The notes beneath the pieces are model-generated. The model was given only the letters and a program-made list of their open reading frames with translations. It searched no databases and was not told the DNA's origin. From positions 62,001 to 126,000 of the forward strand of contig WHUX01000053.1 in the NCBI GenBank assembly GCA_015179025.1: a stretch of 64,000 nt of DNA, given 5' to 3'. Of this stretch, positions 46,276-60,300 are shown piece by piece (the stretch's first letter is position 1; each line of letters begins with the position of its first letter). This DNA comes from Terfezia claveryi (taxonomy: Eukaryota > Ascomycota > Pezizomycetes > Pezizales > Pezizaceae). Made by a program: the position numbers and the translations under genes.

Positions 46276-49200
46276 GTAAATAAGTCCTGTTGCAAGGAAG
46301 TCTGAAACCGGCACATAAGTTTGCATAAATATAGCGTAGTATGTGGATCCTCTAGCTAGCCAAAAATATACCAAGATAGGGCAAATCGGCGTCAATGTCT
46401 CCTTCATGCAGGGACGCCCATCTATGTGTATCGACGCAATGTTAAAAAGTTGTTGCTCGCATAAAGAGTACCGATACCTAGTCGTCGCAGTAGCAGGTAT
46501 TTTCATTGCCAATGAATCAGGAAAGCTTACGGTTACACGGGCCTTGTGACAAGCTAAATGCACCCTGTGTATTCGCAGTTCTTGATGTACCAGGTCGCAT
46601 TTTTGTTGTCGGTTAGCATTTCTACAGGGCATTAGAGATTCTGGAAGAACCCTAAATTAGCTGATCTGTACCTACACAGCATGCATGCCCTAGATACTAC
46701 CGTATCGGGCTCGGGCTTGAGGCCGGAGTAATGCTACACCCGAGCCCTGATTCTTGCAGGCCCAGGTGGGAAACCTTTGACTTTGAGATGACTGATCATG
46801 GCAATAATACGTAATGGCATGTGAATTACGCTGCTGATGCCTGTCAAATTATGCCCGTTAGATCAGTCAAAGATGTCAGCAGCCAGACTACGCGAACCAG
46901 CTCTCAAATTATCCGACTCATCTTGTGACGCCTCTACGAATCCCTGTCCATGAATAATCATAACCATGTGACCGTCCGTATGACGACAAGAAACAGAATG
47001 ACAAATTCTACGGCATTCGATTTTGGAAGCATGAGAGCCAAATCAAGGCCTTTATATATGCCCCCTATTCACAAGGGTTTAGAGAACAAGTAGGTATCAT
47101 CTGGCTCGGTGAAAGGTTAATTCTCCCAGAAAGAAGGGTGAAAGCTAGCCACGATATTTCTAGCAATAGAATTGGGCCTACATCGAGGTATATATGGATA
47201 CTCTTGTTGATAAAGGCTCCGCTGATTGCAAGCAATGAGCGGAAGCGACACAGACTCTAGCAATTCTGCCACATTTGGCACGAAAAGCCCCCAAGGTTGA
47301 GTGCCATACTCTCAACTTTGCCTATACTATAAAGTTCAGCACTTGTTCTTCAACCAAATCCCATGTGAGTGCTGGGTAAAAGGGTGAGGCTATTGATATC
47401 ATGAACGATCTGCGTGCCTAGTCTTGCACCTTGTAATTACCCCGAGGAATCTCCCCCAGAATGTATTGACCGTTGGGGAATCCAAATTGTGGCTCGGTGC
47501 ACGGTCACGCAGCTTTCTCGCGCTAACAGGGATATGCGACATGGCGCAATAGAATCATTTATTGCTTTGTGAGGATTGCCTTCGAGAATTCGCCTTTCTC
47601 CCGGGTTGTTTATTTGCCTGCATACCGTGAACATCAATCCACTTCTGGGAGAGAGATAGGACTTGTGAACGCGTATTAGGATAACTCCTTCGCTAACTTA
47701 CCCTGCCTTGTACTACTATTGATTGCAGTAGATTACTGAGTAATTGGCCAATCATGTCTCAGTGCAGTTCCCTCTACCGTATTTAGGCAGCTTCCGCAGA
47801 AGTCGTACACACTGATGTTTACTGTAGCTAGGGCGGGGTTAGCCTCAACCACCTCATGGCTTCTAGAAGGTATCACTGGCTGGAAGGTGCCTTGCTCAGC
47901 AGGGTCAGTGCTCAGGCCTTCCTGTATTTTTCTTCTCTCGACGCAGGAGAGAAAAGCCAGCAATGTATTCCCGCTAGTATCGACGCTTTCCGCTAGCCAC
48001 AAGCGCGGGTCACTTAGAAATCCTTGCCACTGGCCTTCCCACAGACCATCTGGTGTCGTCGAGACCTATGCTGTGGGCCATCCTCCCAAAGCATGGGCTA
48101 ATTCTTCCTTGGGGTATTCGAACCGGCTCGTAGTAATTTAACATTGCTTCGAGATGGCCAGGGCCCTTCCGAGGCCGCTGATTATTTCCCATTTTCCATC
48201 ACTGTTCCATGGTATGGCTGAGGAAACAGCGTGGGAGGGTTATCTACCGGGTGTCCACGTTGTTTTTCGACCTTCAAGTGGCACTCGCCATCAGTCATGG
48301 TACGAGCCACGGAGCCCTTAAGCTTCCACCGGACGTGTTGGTGGGGTGTTCCATGTTCTCGAAGGCCGAATGATCGATGATCATCGACCCAACCTAGATT
48401 TTGGGGCCCCAGTTAACGATGTTCTGTGTCCTCTGGTTAGCTCGTCTGCTCTAGCCGCCCCCCCACCTCCCAAATAGAGCCCTACATAACTCCAGGTCCA
48501 GAACAAAGCAGCTTCCACTAAGCTGTGATTGACTGGTTAATTCACCAACCAGACCCTTTTCCACTTCGTATCTACTTAGATTGTGCAGTTTCTCCTCTAG
48601 AGGCACTGCATCGCGCCAATTTCTCCTTTCTCCCTTGTGCGTGTCTTTCTTTCAAAGTGCTCAGAGTGGAGCTTTAATCCTGCTGGGGTCCACCCCCCTC
48701 CACTTCCCTCACGGCAAGCTCCTGTATTCTGCATAGACAGCCCGAGCCTTACCTTGCCTCGCAAAGTCAATATTCCCGTGGTTTATGCGGCGAACCACCC
48801 ATTATAAGCAATTGGCGGCCCACCATTCATAAAGTGCATTCCCAGTAGGGTTTAATTCAGGCACCAAGAAGGCCCTTGGTTCTACAGTTCTCCGCCCCTA
48901 CAAAGCCTACATATGCTCAGTACCTATATCTCAGCACCGCCTGACTGGAGCACAATATACCATTAGATCGTTCCCCGCACACTCATACTCCCAATCTTGC
49001 AGCAAGTGCAATCCTCAACATCAACATCGCGGAACATTTGCTGAAATTGTCAGAACCATCTTGAGCTTTACATTACCTCGAAAGTTGCAATCGAACCGTT
49101 TACTGCCATAATATACCCACCTGATAGGCTCTCGGCCTCGAAGATCCACCAAGGTGGAATCAATCCGCTAATTGATTATTTCAGACTACCCATCTGGAAA

Positions 49201-49610
49201 TTTATTCTTGGCGAGTTCTGTTTTGGAGGCCGTAAGGTCAGCTCAGTACTGCTCCCCTTGTCGTTTTGGTGGACAGGCAAAGCCATATAGCTGCAAGATT
49301 TGTTTGGAAACTGCGTCTCAGGGGTCACTTATTTGACGTGACCAGCATCGTGAAGTTACAGACGGAACCAAGAATTTTGGGTTCGGACCAGGTATGTAGC
49401 CTTTTCGCTCTTGAGGATGATTTCTTTGTGTCTAACATGCACATTCAGCGGTAACGGCTGTGTACTCACGCACAGACGCAGCTCCTTGTTTTAAGTCAAT
49501 CAGCACTCATACAAGAACTCTCAGCCTGGCCCTTTCCTCGAGCATTATTCATACCTTATAATTATTAAGAATTATTCTATTTGACCTATCATTTTCAAAA
49601 AAACTCAAAG
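46276..49610. other. long gene-free region upstream of the C2H2 regulator
   Basis: 3.3 kb with only scattered short frames. The last ~1.2 kb (48.4-49.6 kb) is pyrimidine-rich with C runs (for example CACCCCCCTCCAC near 48689). This resembles the long leaders or promoters of fungal developmental regulators, but I see no defined binding sites. GGGCTCGGG and CCCGAGCCC form a 9-bp palindrome pair at about 46707-46747. Confidence 0.45.
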
Positions 49611-51139
<1,529 letters not shown>

Positions 51140-53850
51140 AATAATATAACTCTGCCATCTACCAATATATTGGGTTTTATGGCTGAATGTAGAAAATTTT
51201 ATGCCTCAGTCGAGTTAAGTTTGTCTCTGCCTCCAGCTGACCTGATGTTTTTCCATTTCTTGATACCTGATAAATCGGTTTCCCATTTTTGTATAAACTT
51301 CTGTAAATTGGGGCTTCTGGTTTTCAGAGATTTGTTATTAGATGGTGTGTTGGTGCTCTGTAGGTTTCTAATGCGGCTTGCATGTTCCTGCGTCCAAGGG
51401 TTTTTTCTTCATCTCGGAGTTTCTTTATGATGAGCGTTTCCCAGATATAATACCATCTTGGCACGGTGGAGCTTTTGCTTAGTCGTAGTTCTTTTGGCTG
51501 GTGGTTTGTTGAAGTTTGGCGTCATCCTGATTCCCAGGACATCAACATAAATGTTTCCTGTTACTCTATATCCATATTTGTAGCATGGCGAGATGTGATT
51601 AATGAATTATGCCTCATTTGTACCCGCTACTAGTTCAAGGTTCGCGTTTTTCACATCTTCGGAGGAGAAGCGATTTGAGTCATGAGTTATTATTCATGTT
51701 CCCGTTTAACTAGGTTTCAGTAGAAGTCGCTGTTAAAATCCGCGCTTGAGAAGTCAACTATTGACCCGCGGCCTACTGGGCTCGGTGGGTGTCGCTCGAT
51801 AATATCTATGGTCCAATTTCGATTCCGTTGTTTATTCATGATCCTGTGCGCAGGTGATGGACCTCTTAGGAAGGCAGTCCCTCGATATATATGATTGCAT
51901 GCAGCAGCATGTACAGAACGCACTTGCAATTAGCATTGACATGTGGGCGTATGCATAGATTCTCCCTTTCGTGCTCGGTTCGGCCTGTTGATCAACATCC
52001 TCAAATCGTCGGTTGAAGAACTATAGTTGGTTAGGAGAGCCCGGGGGAGCCCGTTTTATTCTTCTGCTGGTTTGTAGTCTGGCGGTCTGGCGGATGGTTT
52101 GTTATTACTGAGCCCATACATTCATTCATTCACCAAGCCTTGCCTGAGCTATGGGTAGGGCGCAACAGGACTTAAGTACTGAAGTCAGACAGTCAATGGG
52201 TGCGAAGTTACTTAAGTACGCCGGGTACTTGGTGCAGGTGGACCACCCAGATATAGTGCAGTGCCGCAGGGCCAGATAAACCGACGCATATTCCCCCTCG
52301 CCTTCATAACGGCATATAAGGCCGTACTGAAATTTTAGAGAAGGACTTATGTACACATTTAGATAACTCTGCGGTCAGGAACCTGGGCATGCCTTTTTCT
52401 CTTTGGTCCCATGGGCCCCACTCGCTAATTGCAGCCACACAAGTCATGCAAATTCTAACTTTTACGGCCCAGGTATATTCTACCAACTCAGGCTGCAGAT
52501 CTGCTCCCGCGATGCTATGTGGTGTGTGTTTGATGTTAGCTATTTGTACCACGGTCGGTCCATAAAACAGGATCTTATACCCATTGGCTCCAAAGCCCTG
52601 CAATGACATGTGTCAACTATAGAACCTATTATACCTAGCGCTGGTAACTAGTCTCCCATACTGGGAAGTGATATCACGATTCCATAGTCTGTTGGGACTA
52701 CTTCCGGGATGGGGAGGAGAAGCGTATCCCGAATAGCTTCACTGCATGCTACTGTTTGAAATCGGTAATTGGATGGGCTAATTCAGCGGGACCCGTGGTC
52801 AAGGGTTCATTGAGGTTTATCGTAGGTGACAGTTGGAATATGGAGTCGAATATCACCTGTGTAATGTATATACACTGATTCGGAAAATGAATGCAGCTCA
52901 TGCATGTTCCAGCAACGTCTGAGACACATTGACTACCATCTTGGGAGCTGAATGTGTCTTCCTAGCATTGTGGCATTTTGCACCACTAGAGAGATCCATA
53001 CCACTTTGGTGCTGCTTCCTCGTCTGCGTATTGCGAGTCTAGCTCTAATGGTACGGAAACTCTGCAACCGGAAATGGAGATGCACTCCATCAATTTCCAT
53101 TCAGTCTTATAATTTCTTTTCCAGATCAGCAGACATCATCCACGCTTGCACTTATTGCTTCTTTTATATTGGTGGGAACACTTGGATACCACTAATATCT
53201 CGGCAGTTTTATCGCAGGAAATAGGAAATCGAGATTGGGTAAATAGCTTGATCGTGATCACCTGCCGATGGTATAAATTTAGACAGAACCAGCGTCTAAC
53301 ATTTCTGTCAAAGCGTCAACCTCGCCGAGGTTTGAGGTGCGATGCAATAATCCCACGCATTTCGCATTTACAATTTTGTTGAAGATCTACATACTCCTAG
53401 GGCGTTCATCTCTACATTAACCCCGGCTCTCGATCTCTAGGTTGAATTAGGTGTCATGACTACGAATTGGGGCCATTGGAACTGCTTCTGCCTAGTGAAA
53501 GGGTCTTTATCCCCCACTCTCTATCACTGAACCTGATGACGGGGTTGGCCATCCATGACGTCCACTTTGACAATATTCTACCGGCAGTTGACATCCTGGC
53601 TACATGCATGGAACTTCAACTTCCTGCAGCTGTCCAATGGAACAAGGTTATTGAGAGCCCCTGTTGTTTTTTGCTCCCTAGAAGAACTCGGGTAACTAAA
53701 ACCCGCCCAGGGACGGTTCGGGCCGTCTCACTGAAGCTTCAAATGATTCCATTTCAACTTGATCCAGATATTGACTCAAATATCGCCTTCCAATCGTATT
53801 CCCCAATCGTATATGGGTCTGAGAGTCCAATTTCTACAGTAGACGCTATA
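51140..53850. other. gene-free region, no gene seen
   Basis: Downstream of the C2H2 regulator. The open frames are short and of unlikely composition. The first ~300 bp are probably its 3' UTR. No RNA genes or transposon ends recognised. Confidence 0.5.
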
Positions 53851-53863
53851 GAAGGCTCACAGC

Positions 53864-53940
53864 TTTTTTTTTTTTTTTTAATTTTTTTAATACTCATTAC
53901 TCATATGCGATCCCGTTAGGGGAACTATGATGAGCCAGGT
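53864..53940 (-). mobile_element. poly(A)-tailed retroposon-like insertion with 13-bp target duplication
   Basis: The 13-bp sequence GAAGGCTCACAGC occurs at 53851-53863 and again at 53941-53953. Between them lie a T-rich run (T16, AA, T7) and ATACTCATTACTCATATGCG followed by about 30 bp. Read on the minus strand this is a short body with an A-rich tail bounded by a direct repeat, the hallmark of LINE-machinery-mobilised retroposons (SINE or 3'-fragment). At 77 bp it is very short, so it is a truncated copy or a minimal element. A related piece sits at 38643-38714. Confidence 0.7.
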
Positions 53941-54441
53941 GAAGGCTCACAGCCTTACAAGAGAAAATATCTCTAATTACACATCCCCGAATTCAAGCCG
54001 GAGGAATGAAAAAACATAAGAGGCCTTGTTCTTTTTCCTACGGTCTTGCGCTTCAGCTTAGGGAGCTTCACGTGGACAAAACGTGATTCTAGGCGCTAGA
54101 GATTTGTAAACGGTCTGATCGAGACTAATCTAAACGGCAATCGTGCAAATATGTCCAAGCTAATATTAATCAACGGGAAGTACTTACTATACTGCTATAC
54201 ATACAATACCTATCGCACTGTGGAGTGTTGAGACTCAAAGGTAGTCCCATCACGATATTGCTCAATAGCATGCGGGAAGGCTGAACTCCAATGCAAAAAC
54301 GAGAGAAGGCATTCATAGGCAGCAGGGGGACGACGAGAAGAGAAGAGAACGTCCAAGTAGTGGAGAAGCTCACCAAAACAAAGAAATAAGGAGAGTTGAT
54401 GTGCAAGAATACAGACCAGCGAGAGGAGAAGCTCAGTACCG

Positions 54442-54648
54442 GTACCGCATCCACTGGTGTATAACGATCCTTGTCAGTAATCTGGTTGTTTAAAGACATA
54501 GGTAGCATTAGTGCACTTTCTCAATAAACGGGGACCGTTATACCTCAGTGAGCGTGTTACCATTGCGCTTGGATATCACCTTTACTGTATAAGCTCGACC
54601 CTTGTCTTTAAACTGACAAAGACGGTTATACACCAGTGGATGCGGTAC
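54442..54648. repeat. inverted repeat with ~50-bp arms
   Basis: Left arm 54442-54496 (GTACCGCATCCACTGGTGTA...) and right arm 54604-54648 are reverse complements apart from a few substitutions and a ~10-bp gap, ending in TTTAAAGAC. The ~107-bp centre has no coding signal. No TA or other target duplication is evident at the arm ends, so it may be an internal part of a larger decayed element. Confidence 0.65.
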
Positions 54649-54683
54649 TCGCAAAAATGCAAAGGAAAGACCCCTGTCGAACT

Positions 54684-54749
54684 AATGTCGGTTGCTATAT
54701 GTCTAGGCAGAATTAGCATTAGTTCCTTGTATATATAGCAACCGACATT
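54684..54749. repeat. 17-bp perfect hairpin
   Basis: AATGTCGGTTGCTATAT (54684-54700) and its exact reverse complement (54733-54749) enclose a 32-nt loop. It lies 36 bp after the larger inverted repeat. Confidence 0.65.
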
Positions 54750-55504
54750 GCATCGAGGTCAACTCAACTGGTCTCTATGTTTATAGGTATATGTATTGTG
54801 GGAACTAAACATCCTGTGAGGCATATTAGTTAGGGAAATTATAACGACGCATGTAAGGGCAGCATAGAAATGCAGGGATCTGAAAACGAGCCATCGTGGG
54901 CAATTGCTTTAACCTACGTATACATTCTTCATTGGAGGTTTGTTTGTCTTCTCTTTTTTTCTTGTGCTTACCCCCTGACTATGTTTCTACTGAGGTATTT
55001 AATATGCTATAGACTTCTCCTTAACTGTCACTACCTAAGGTTTAAGTCTTGTTGTTCCCGTGCCATTCATTACTCCAGTTACTTATCTCTGTTTCATAAC
55101 TGGTCTCCTGTCTGTAAGTACTGTATTATCACCTTTGTCTTCGTCAGCCTGCCTGGAGGTTTAGGTATGGTATGCAGAAACGGCTGATTTTCTTTAGCAA
55201 TATATATGTAGGACTCTGAATGACCCAGGGATAGTATGAGATACATACTTTAAAAATGAAAAAGCGCAATAAGATACAGGCTGGCTGCTGCACATCTCTA
55301 TCAATCAATCTCCACCACACTTCTAGAAATCAGTAGTTCTTATTTTGGCTTGAGTTTAATACAGGGTCCAGCCACTACGCCCTGAGCAGCATCTGTGAAG
55401 GGTTAAAGCGGTATATTTACAGGCGTAATGGTAAAACCTTCAACTATTATAGATACTAGCGGGGGAGTCACAAGCAATAACAGAAAAACTTAACATATTG
55501 CGGA
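54750..55504. other. 3' flank of centrin, no gene seen
   Basis: AT-rich, with a plus-strand 105-aa frame at 54870-55187 that is cysteine- and leucine-rich and not credible. The right end is the centrin 3' UTR. Confidence 0.4.
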
Positions 55505-56514
55505 TTACTCCCCACGACAGATTGCTATGAACTCGTCTTTACTTACTATGATGAGGCGCAAAATGTCAGCAAAGATGATTCTGACTCTAGAACAAGTGAG
55601 TAATGGACGCGGAAGGCATCTTACTTAAATTGTCGTTGTCTAAGTCAAACTCCCGTATCATGGCTTGTATCTCCTCCTCCTCCAAGTTTTCTCCAAGTTC
55701 TCTTGCCACCCGCCTGAGATCATCAACACCGATTCGTAGCTCCTCCCCATTATTTGTTTGCACGGCTGTTCCTGCAAATAGTGAGAATGCTCGCAGAATT
55801 TCCTCTACAGGATCTCTGGTGGAGATTTTTTCCGCCATTACTTGCGCAAAGGCTTCATAAGTTATGAGCACTCGGGAGGAGCTGGGTGCCGCTGGAGTCC
55901 CATATTTGCGAAGGATGCGAAGTACTTCTTGCTTGCTCTCATCGAAGCCAAGAGCTTTCATGGCCACCTGTAAAAACGGTCGACTATCAGTAAAACCATC
56001 AGATGCGTAGCAAATAGAAAATGACTAACCTTGAGTTCATGGTAATCAATCTTCTTATCCTTGTCCAAATCAAAAAGCTCGAACTGTGGTTCGCCAAAAA
56101 AACCCAAGTCAGGATCCCCAAATTAGTTTCTGGTGGCAACGCGCTTTTGACTACTTGTCGCTCATTATCACGCGTCACTTTGGCGTCGTTGGGGTAGGAA
56201 TTGGTATATTTATGGGATTATTTTTATTTAATTTCATTTAAATGAGCACCGGCGGAGCATAAATGACGGAATAATTGAAGAAAACAAGATTTCCAACTTA
56301 CAGCTTCTCGAATCTCTTCTCGTTGCTCGTCACTTAATTCTATTGGCTGTTGTGATTGCTGGTTTTGCTCTTGCTGAGGCTGATGCCGTGTGTTTTGCCT
56401 GGCATTGCTGGGACCACTCTGACCGAGGGCGGGGCCGGTACCGGAGCGTGCTGGGGTAAATCTTGAGCTCGATGGGCCGCCTTGGTTTCGAACGGCTCCT
56501 GCGGAGGAAAACAT
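55505..56514 (-). CDS. centrin (Cdc31-type EF-hand protein), 216 aa
   Basis: Four exons: 56514-56302, 56083-56030, 55967-55625 and 55545-55505 (651 nt in frame; introns 218, 62 and 79 bp). The last exon is only 41 nt and supplies the end of EF-hand 4 (ISKDEFIAICRGE). A disordered ~60-residue N-terminus rich in P, Q, S and R precedes the EF-hand body. EF1 (DLDKDKKIDYHE) and EF4 (DLDNDNLISKDE) have canonical acidic loops; EF2 and EF3 have lost theirs, EF2 with a PAAPSSS insertion. LFDLDKDKKIDYHELKVAM is diagnostic of centrin. Roles in fungi: spindle pole body duplication, nucleotide-excision repair with Rad4, and the TREX-2 mRNA-export complex at the nuclear pore. It is divergent from the Nup98-Nup96 gene. 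Confidence 0.94.
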
Positions 56515-57349
56515 TTGGAAGGATTTGTGTTGGCAATGAGAACGATATATCTTACGTTGCCTCTTTGGCCGGAGCTAGTCGCCTGACGTCGTGTCGGCTT
56601 AGATGCAACCGGATAGGTTCAACTGGGGCCACGATATGGAGGTAATAAACGATTGTGGGAAAAGCAGTTGAGTATACAAGTGGATTCTTTGTAGTGAGCC
56701 TGGATGCAACGAGTGATTCGGAGTTTTCTTAAAGTTGCGCAGCGAGAGATCTGATTGGCTTGTAACTAGAAGCTATCACAACGATTGCCTTCCTACACCA
56801 ATTTTAACGTATATCAGGCTACTCCGTAGGTACCGGTACGGAGGCACTGTATATTTTTAATTTCTTCGGAGGAAAGTCATGGGTCTATTGTATGACTAAC
56901 ATCTCGTTTCAGTGTTGCTCACAGTTTGCATGCGTTGTACAGTAGGTACCTACCCAACCCCTGCGTATGTGTGAGTCTTAGCAAACTTATCTTCGCTTAC
57001 CTTGGCGAATTCACATTCCACACACATATGCCAGTAACCCACCTATCACCTTTTCACACCCAACTCCTCATCTCTCACGACTTCTCACACATTCTGAGAG
57101 AGGTGACACACCCTCTTCATTCTCTTAAATACCCATTCTCTCACGTTCTCCTCTACCACATTCGATCGAGCGGCAGTCCTTGGTCACGTCACCTCAACAT
57201 CAGTGTTGCCATCTGCGTGGTCCCCTCCACGCTCGCCACACAACACATTTTTCCATCTCGAGCACACATCTCAGTACCTTTCGAGTGACCTATAGAGGCA
57301 CAACAGCACATTTTCAGACAACAATACCGTCACAGCTGCCTGCATCAAA
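56515..57349. promoter_or_regulatory. shared divergent promoter region, centrin / Nup98-Nup96
   Basis: 835 bp separate the start codons of the two divergently transcribed genes. The Nup side (57000-57340) is C/T- and CA-rich (CACACCC, CTCACG, TCTCAC), typical of fungal 5' leaders. I see no TATA box placed convincingly on either side. Co-regulation is an inference from arrangement only. Confidence 0.45.
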
Positions 57350-60300
57350 ATGTTCACGCCAGGCTCGGGCGGAACTGGTGGGTTCGGGGGATTTGGAGGT
57401 CAGCCACAGCAACAACAGCAGCAGCAAACAGGTACAGGCGGTGTCTTTGGTGGCGGTGGAACATCAGGAGGATTCGGATCTGCAACAACGACTGGTGAGT
57501 AACTGTCTACACAATATACTATCTTTGATCAAGCCTATGCAGGCTGCAAAAAGTGAAAATGCATAAGCCAAAGGACAGCCAAGTTTGCAGATCTCCGTGC
57601 ACGCTTTGGGTTTTGCCTCAAAGTCTTTGATTTTCACGCGTCTGGACTTTTCAGATATGCAACCATAGGATCCAGGGGTTCGAACTGAATCACGCGTCAT
57701 ACAGGCACAGGCTTCGGTCCAGCTGGCACTGGAGGTGGATTTGGAACAAGTACAGGTGGAGGATTCGGTCAACCCCAGCAACAGAGCACTGGATTCGGTG
57801 GCACAGGTACTCTATCCTCGGCTTCGTCAGCAAGTTTGACGCCTTTCCATCCCTGAGCATGTTCTGAATTCACCTAACCATACGCTGTGGATGGCAAACA
57901 GTCTGGGCATTTATATTTTTGCGATTTCTAGCGATGGGAAGAAGAAAGTCTATATACTGATAATTGTTTCGATTTAGGGTTCGGCTCGACAACAAACCCT
58001 GGGTTTAGTAAGCCTTTCGGGACTACAGCTCCTGCTACAGGAACGGGGCTTTTTGGGTCAACACCTGCATCAACAGCCACTGGGTTCGGCGGTGGGTTCG
58101 GGACAGCGGCGACCACAACTGGCTCATTCGGCTCTACGACTACTCCTGCTAGTACAGCTGGGGGTTTTGGAAAGCCTTTTGGTGCTACTACCACAACAGC
58201 TGGGACTACGGGTGGATTGTTTGGAACTGCCCCAGCGGCGAATACTGGGTTTGGCGCGGGCAATGCAATCGGATTTGGACCTTCAGCGGGTACCGAGGTG
58301 CCAGTCACAGGAACCTCGAATCCAGTCTTCTCGGCCATCCAGGAAAAGGATCCTGCAGGTAGCTCTATGAACCACTTCCAAACCATATCTTTTATGCCAG
58401 CATATCAGAAATTCTCTCTTGAGGTAGGTCGAGACAATGTCATTTGTGGGGTATTTCGGACGCTAATACGTACCAAAGGAACTGAGATTGCAAGACTTAT
58501 TGCAAGGTAGGCGCTATGGTAATGCTACTCCCGGTGGTGCCGGCGCATTCGGAATCAGCACAGGATTCGGGGGAGGTTTTGGCACCCAACAGCAGCAGCC
58601 CCAACAGCAAGGAACAGCCTTTGGGGCCACTGGCACAACCAGCGGATTGTTCAACACCCAGCAACCTCAACAACAGCAACAGACAGGTTTTGGTTCAACA
58701 ACAACCGGGTTTGGACCTGCGAGTAGCGGTACTGGGCTGTTCGGCACGAAGCCCGCTAGTACAGGACTATTTGGGACCACGCCAGCAGCACCGGCTGCGG
58801 GGAGTGGAATATTTGGGGGTCAGACACAGGGTAATACAGGGTTTGGGTCTACAGGGACTACAGGTTTCGGTACGCAATCTACATCCGCTGCTGGTGGAGG
58901 GTTGTTTGGGCCTACTCCTGCAAACACCTCCTCATCATTGACTACAGGTAACACTGGCTTTGTTCCCCAGTCCGGCTTCGTGACCACTCAGCAAGGAACT
59001 GGAGGAGGGTTGTTCGGCAATCAACAAGGTACTACCGCAAGCACTCCCTTTGGAACTACACAACCTGCTGCCACCACAACTCCATTTGGTACTGGATTCA
59101 GCCAGACTTCCCAGACTCAGCCGCAGCAGACTCCATTCGGGACAGGTTTTGGGAGCAATCAGCAACAGCAGCAGAACAAACCATTTGGCACTAGTTTCAG
59201 TGCTACTACTACTCCTGCTATTGGAACTGGGTTGTTTGGTAATACACAGCAGCAGCAGCAACAGCAACCTGTGCAAGGTGGCCTATTCGGTACTAAACCA
59301 GGCTTTGGCCCTGCTACGACTCCTGCAACGGGTGGTGGACTATTTGGACAAACTCCAACTTCTGGCACAACTAGTGGAGGTCTTTTTAGTGGGACTCAGC
59401 AAACTCAACCAGCGCAAGGAGGAATGTTTGGAGGTGCACAACAAAACCAACAGCAACAGAATACGGGGCTGTTTAACAAGCCAACTACTAGTGGACTATT
59501 TAGTGGAAGCACCACTACTCCCGCAACTTCAAACAGTGGTGGGCTGTTTGGTGGCAGCACTTTCGGTGGTGTGCAACAACAGGGTAGTGGTTTCGGTGGC
59601 AATCAACAACAGCAACAGCCAACTATGGGGCCGAGTGGGTTTTTCAACTCCACCATGGGTGGCCAGCAGGGGCAGCAACAGCAGTTCATGACCTCTTCCA
59701 TCAACGATCCTAATCCTTATGGACCGAACTCTCTACTTGGGGGAAATGTCCAAGGCGCTCCAGGCCCACTTGCGACGCCTATTGCTTCAGTGCAAAAGAA
59801 GAAGGCTGCTATGCTTCCACAAAGCAAGATAGCTCCTCGAATGACACAGATAACTCCGCGTCTAGGCGCAAGCTTCTCCAGAGCTGGATCGCCATTTGCT
59901 TCAACTTCTGGTGGCACACCTCTCACTAATTCAGCGTTTGGACGCTCTTTGTCATCAAGTACCAGCAAGCTGCACCTATTTGACAATGACGACTCTGTTC
60001 TCAGTGCGGGAGCATTTACCGCATCCCCTGGAAGTAGAGTCGCTAGCTTGAAGAGGTTAGTAATTGACCGCAATATCAGAGATGCTGATCTGTTTACTGG
60101 TGGGAGTGACCTCAAAGGAATTACCGCCGGCAAGGATGACGGTAAGCCCAAAGGTATTCTCAAGAAAGCTGTTTCTTTTGACACCAACAATTCTTCTCGC
60201 GATTATGCAGATATTTTCGGCAAGGAACAGATTCAAAGCAGCAGCAACAGACAATACCAAACCGCTTCTCCAGGTACCGAAGAGATACGGCAGACGAGGT

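Noticed and set aside
53467..53919. 150-codon plus-strand frame
   Set aside because: It runs into the poly(T) insert, has no recognisable motif, and no splice or start context supports it.
56515..56610. An extra 5' centrin exon ending at a GTAAGA donor
   Set aside because: Joining it to the CCGCAG acceptor breaks the reading frame or meets stops; the ATG at 56514 already gives an in-frame 216-aa protein.
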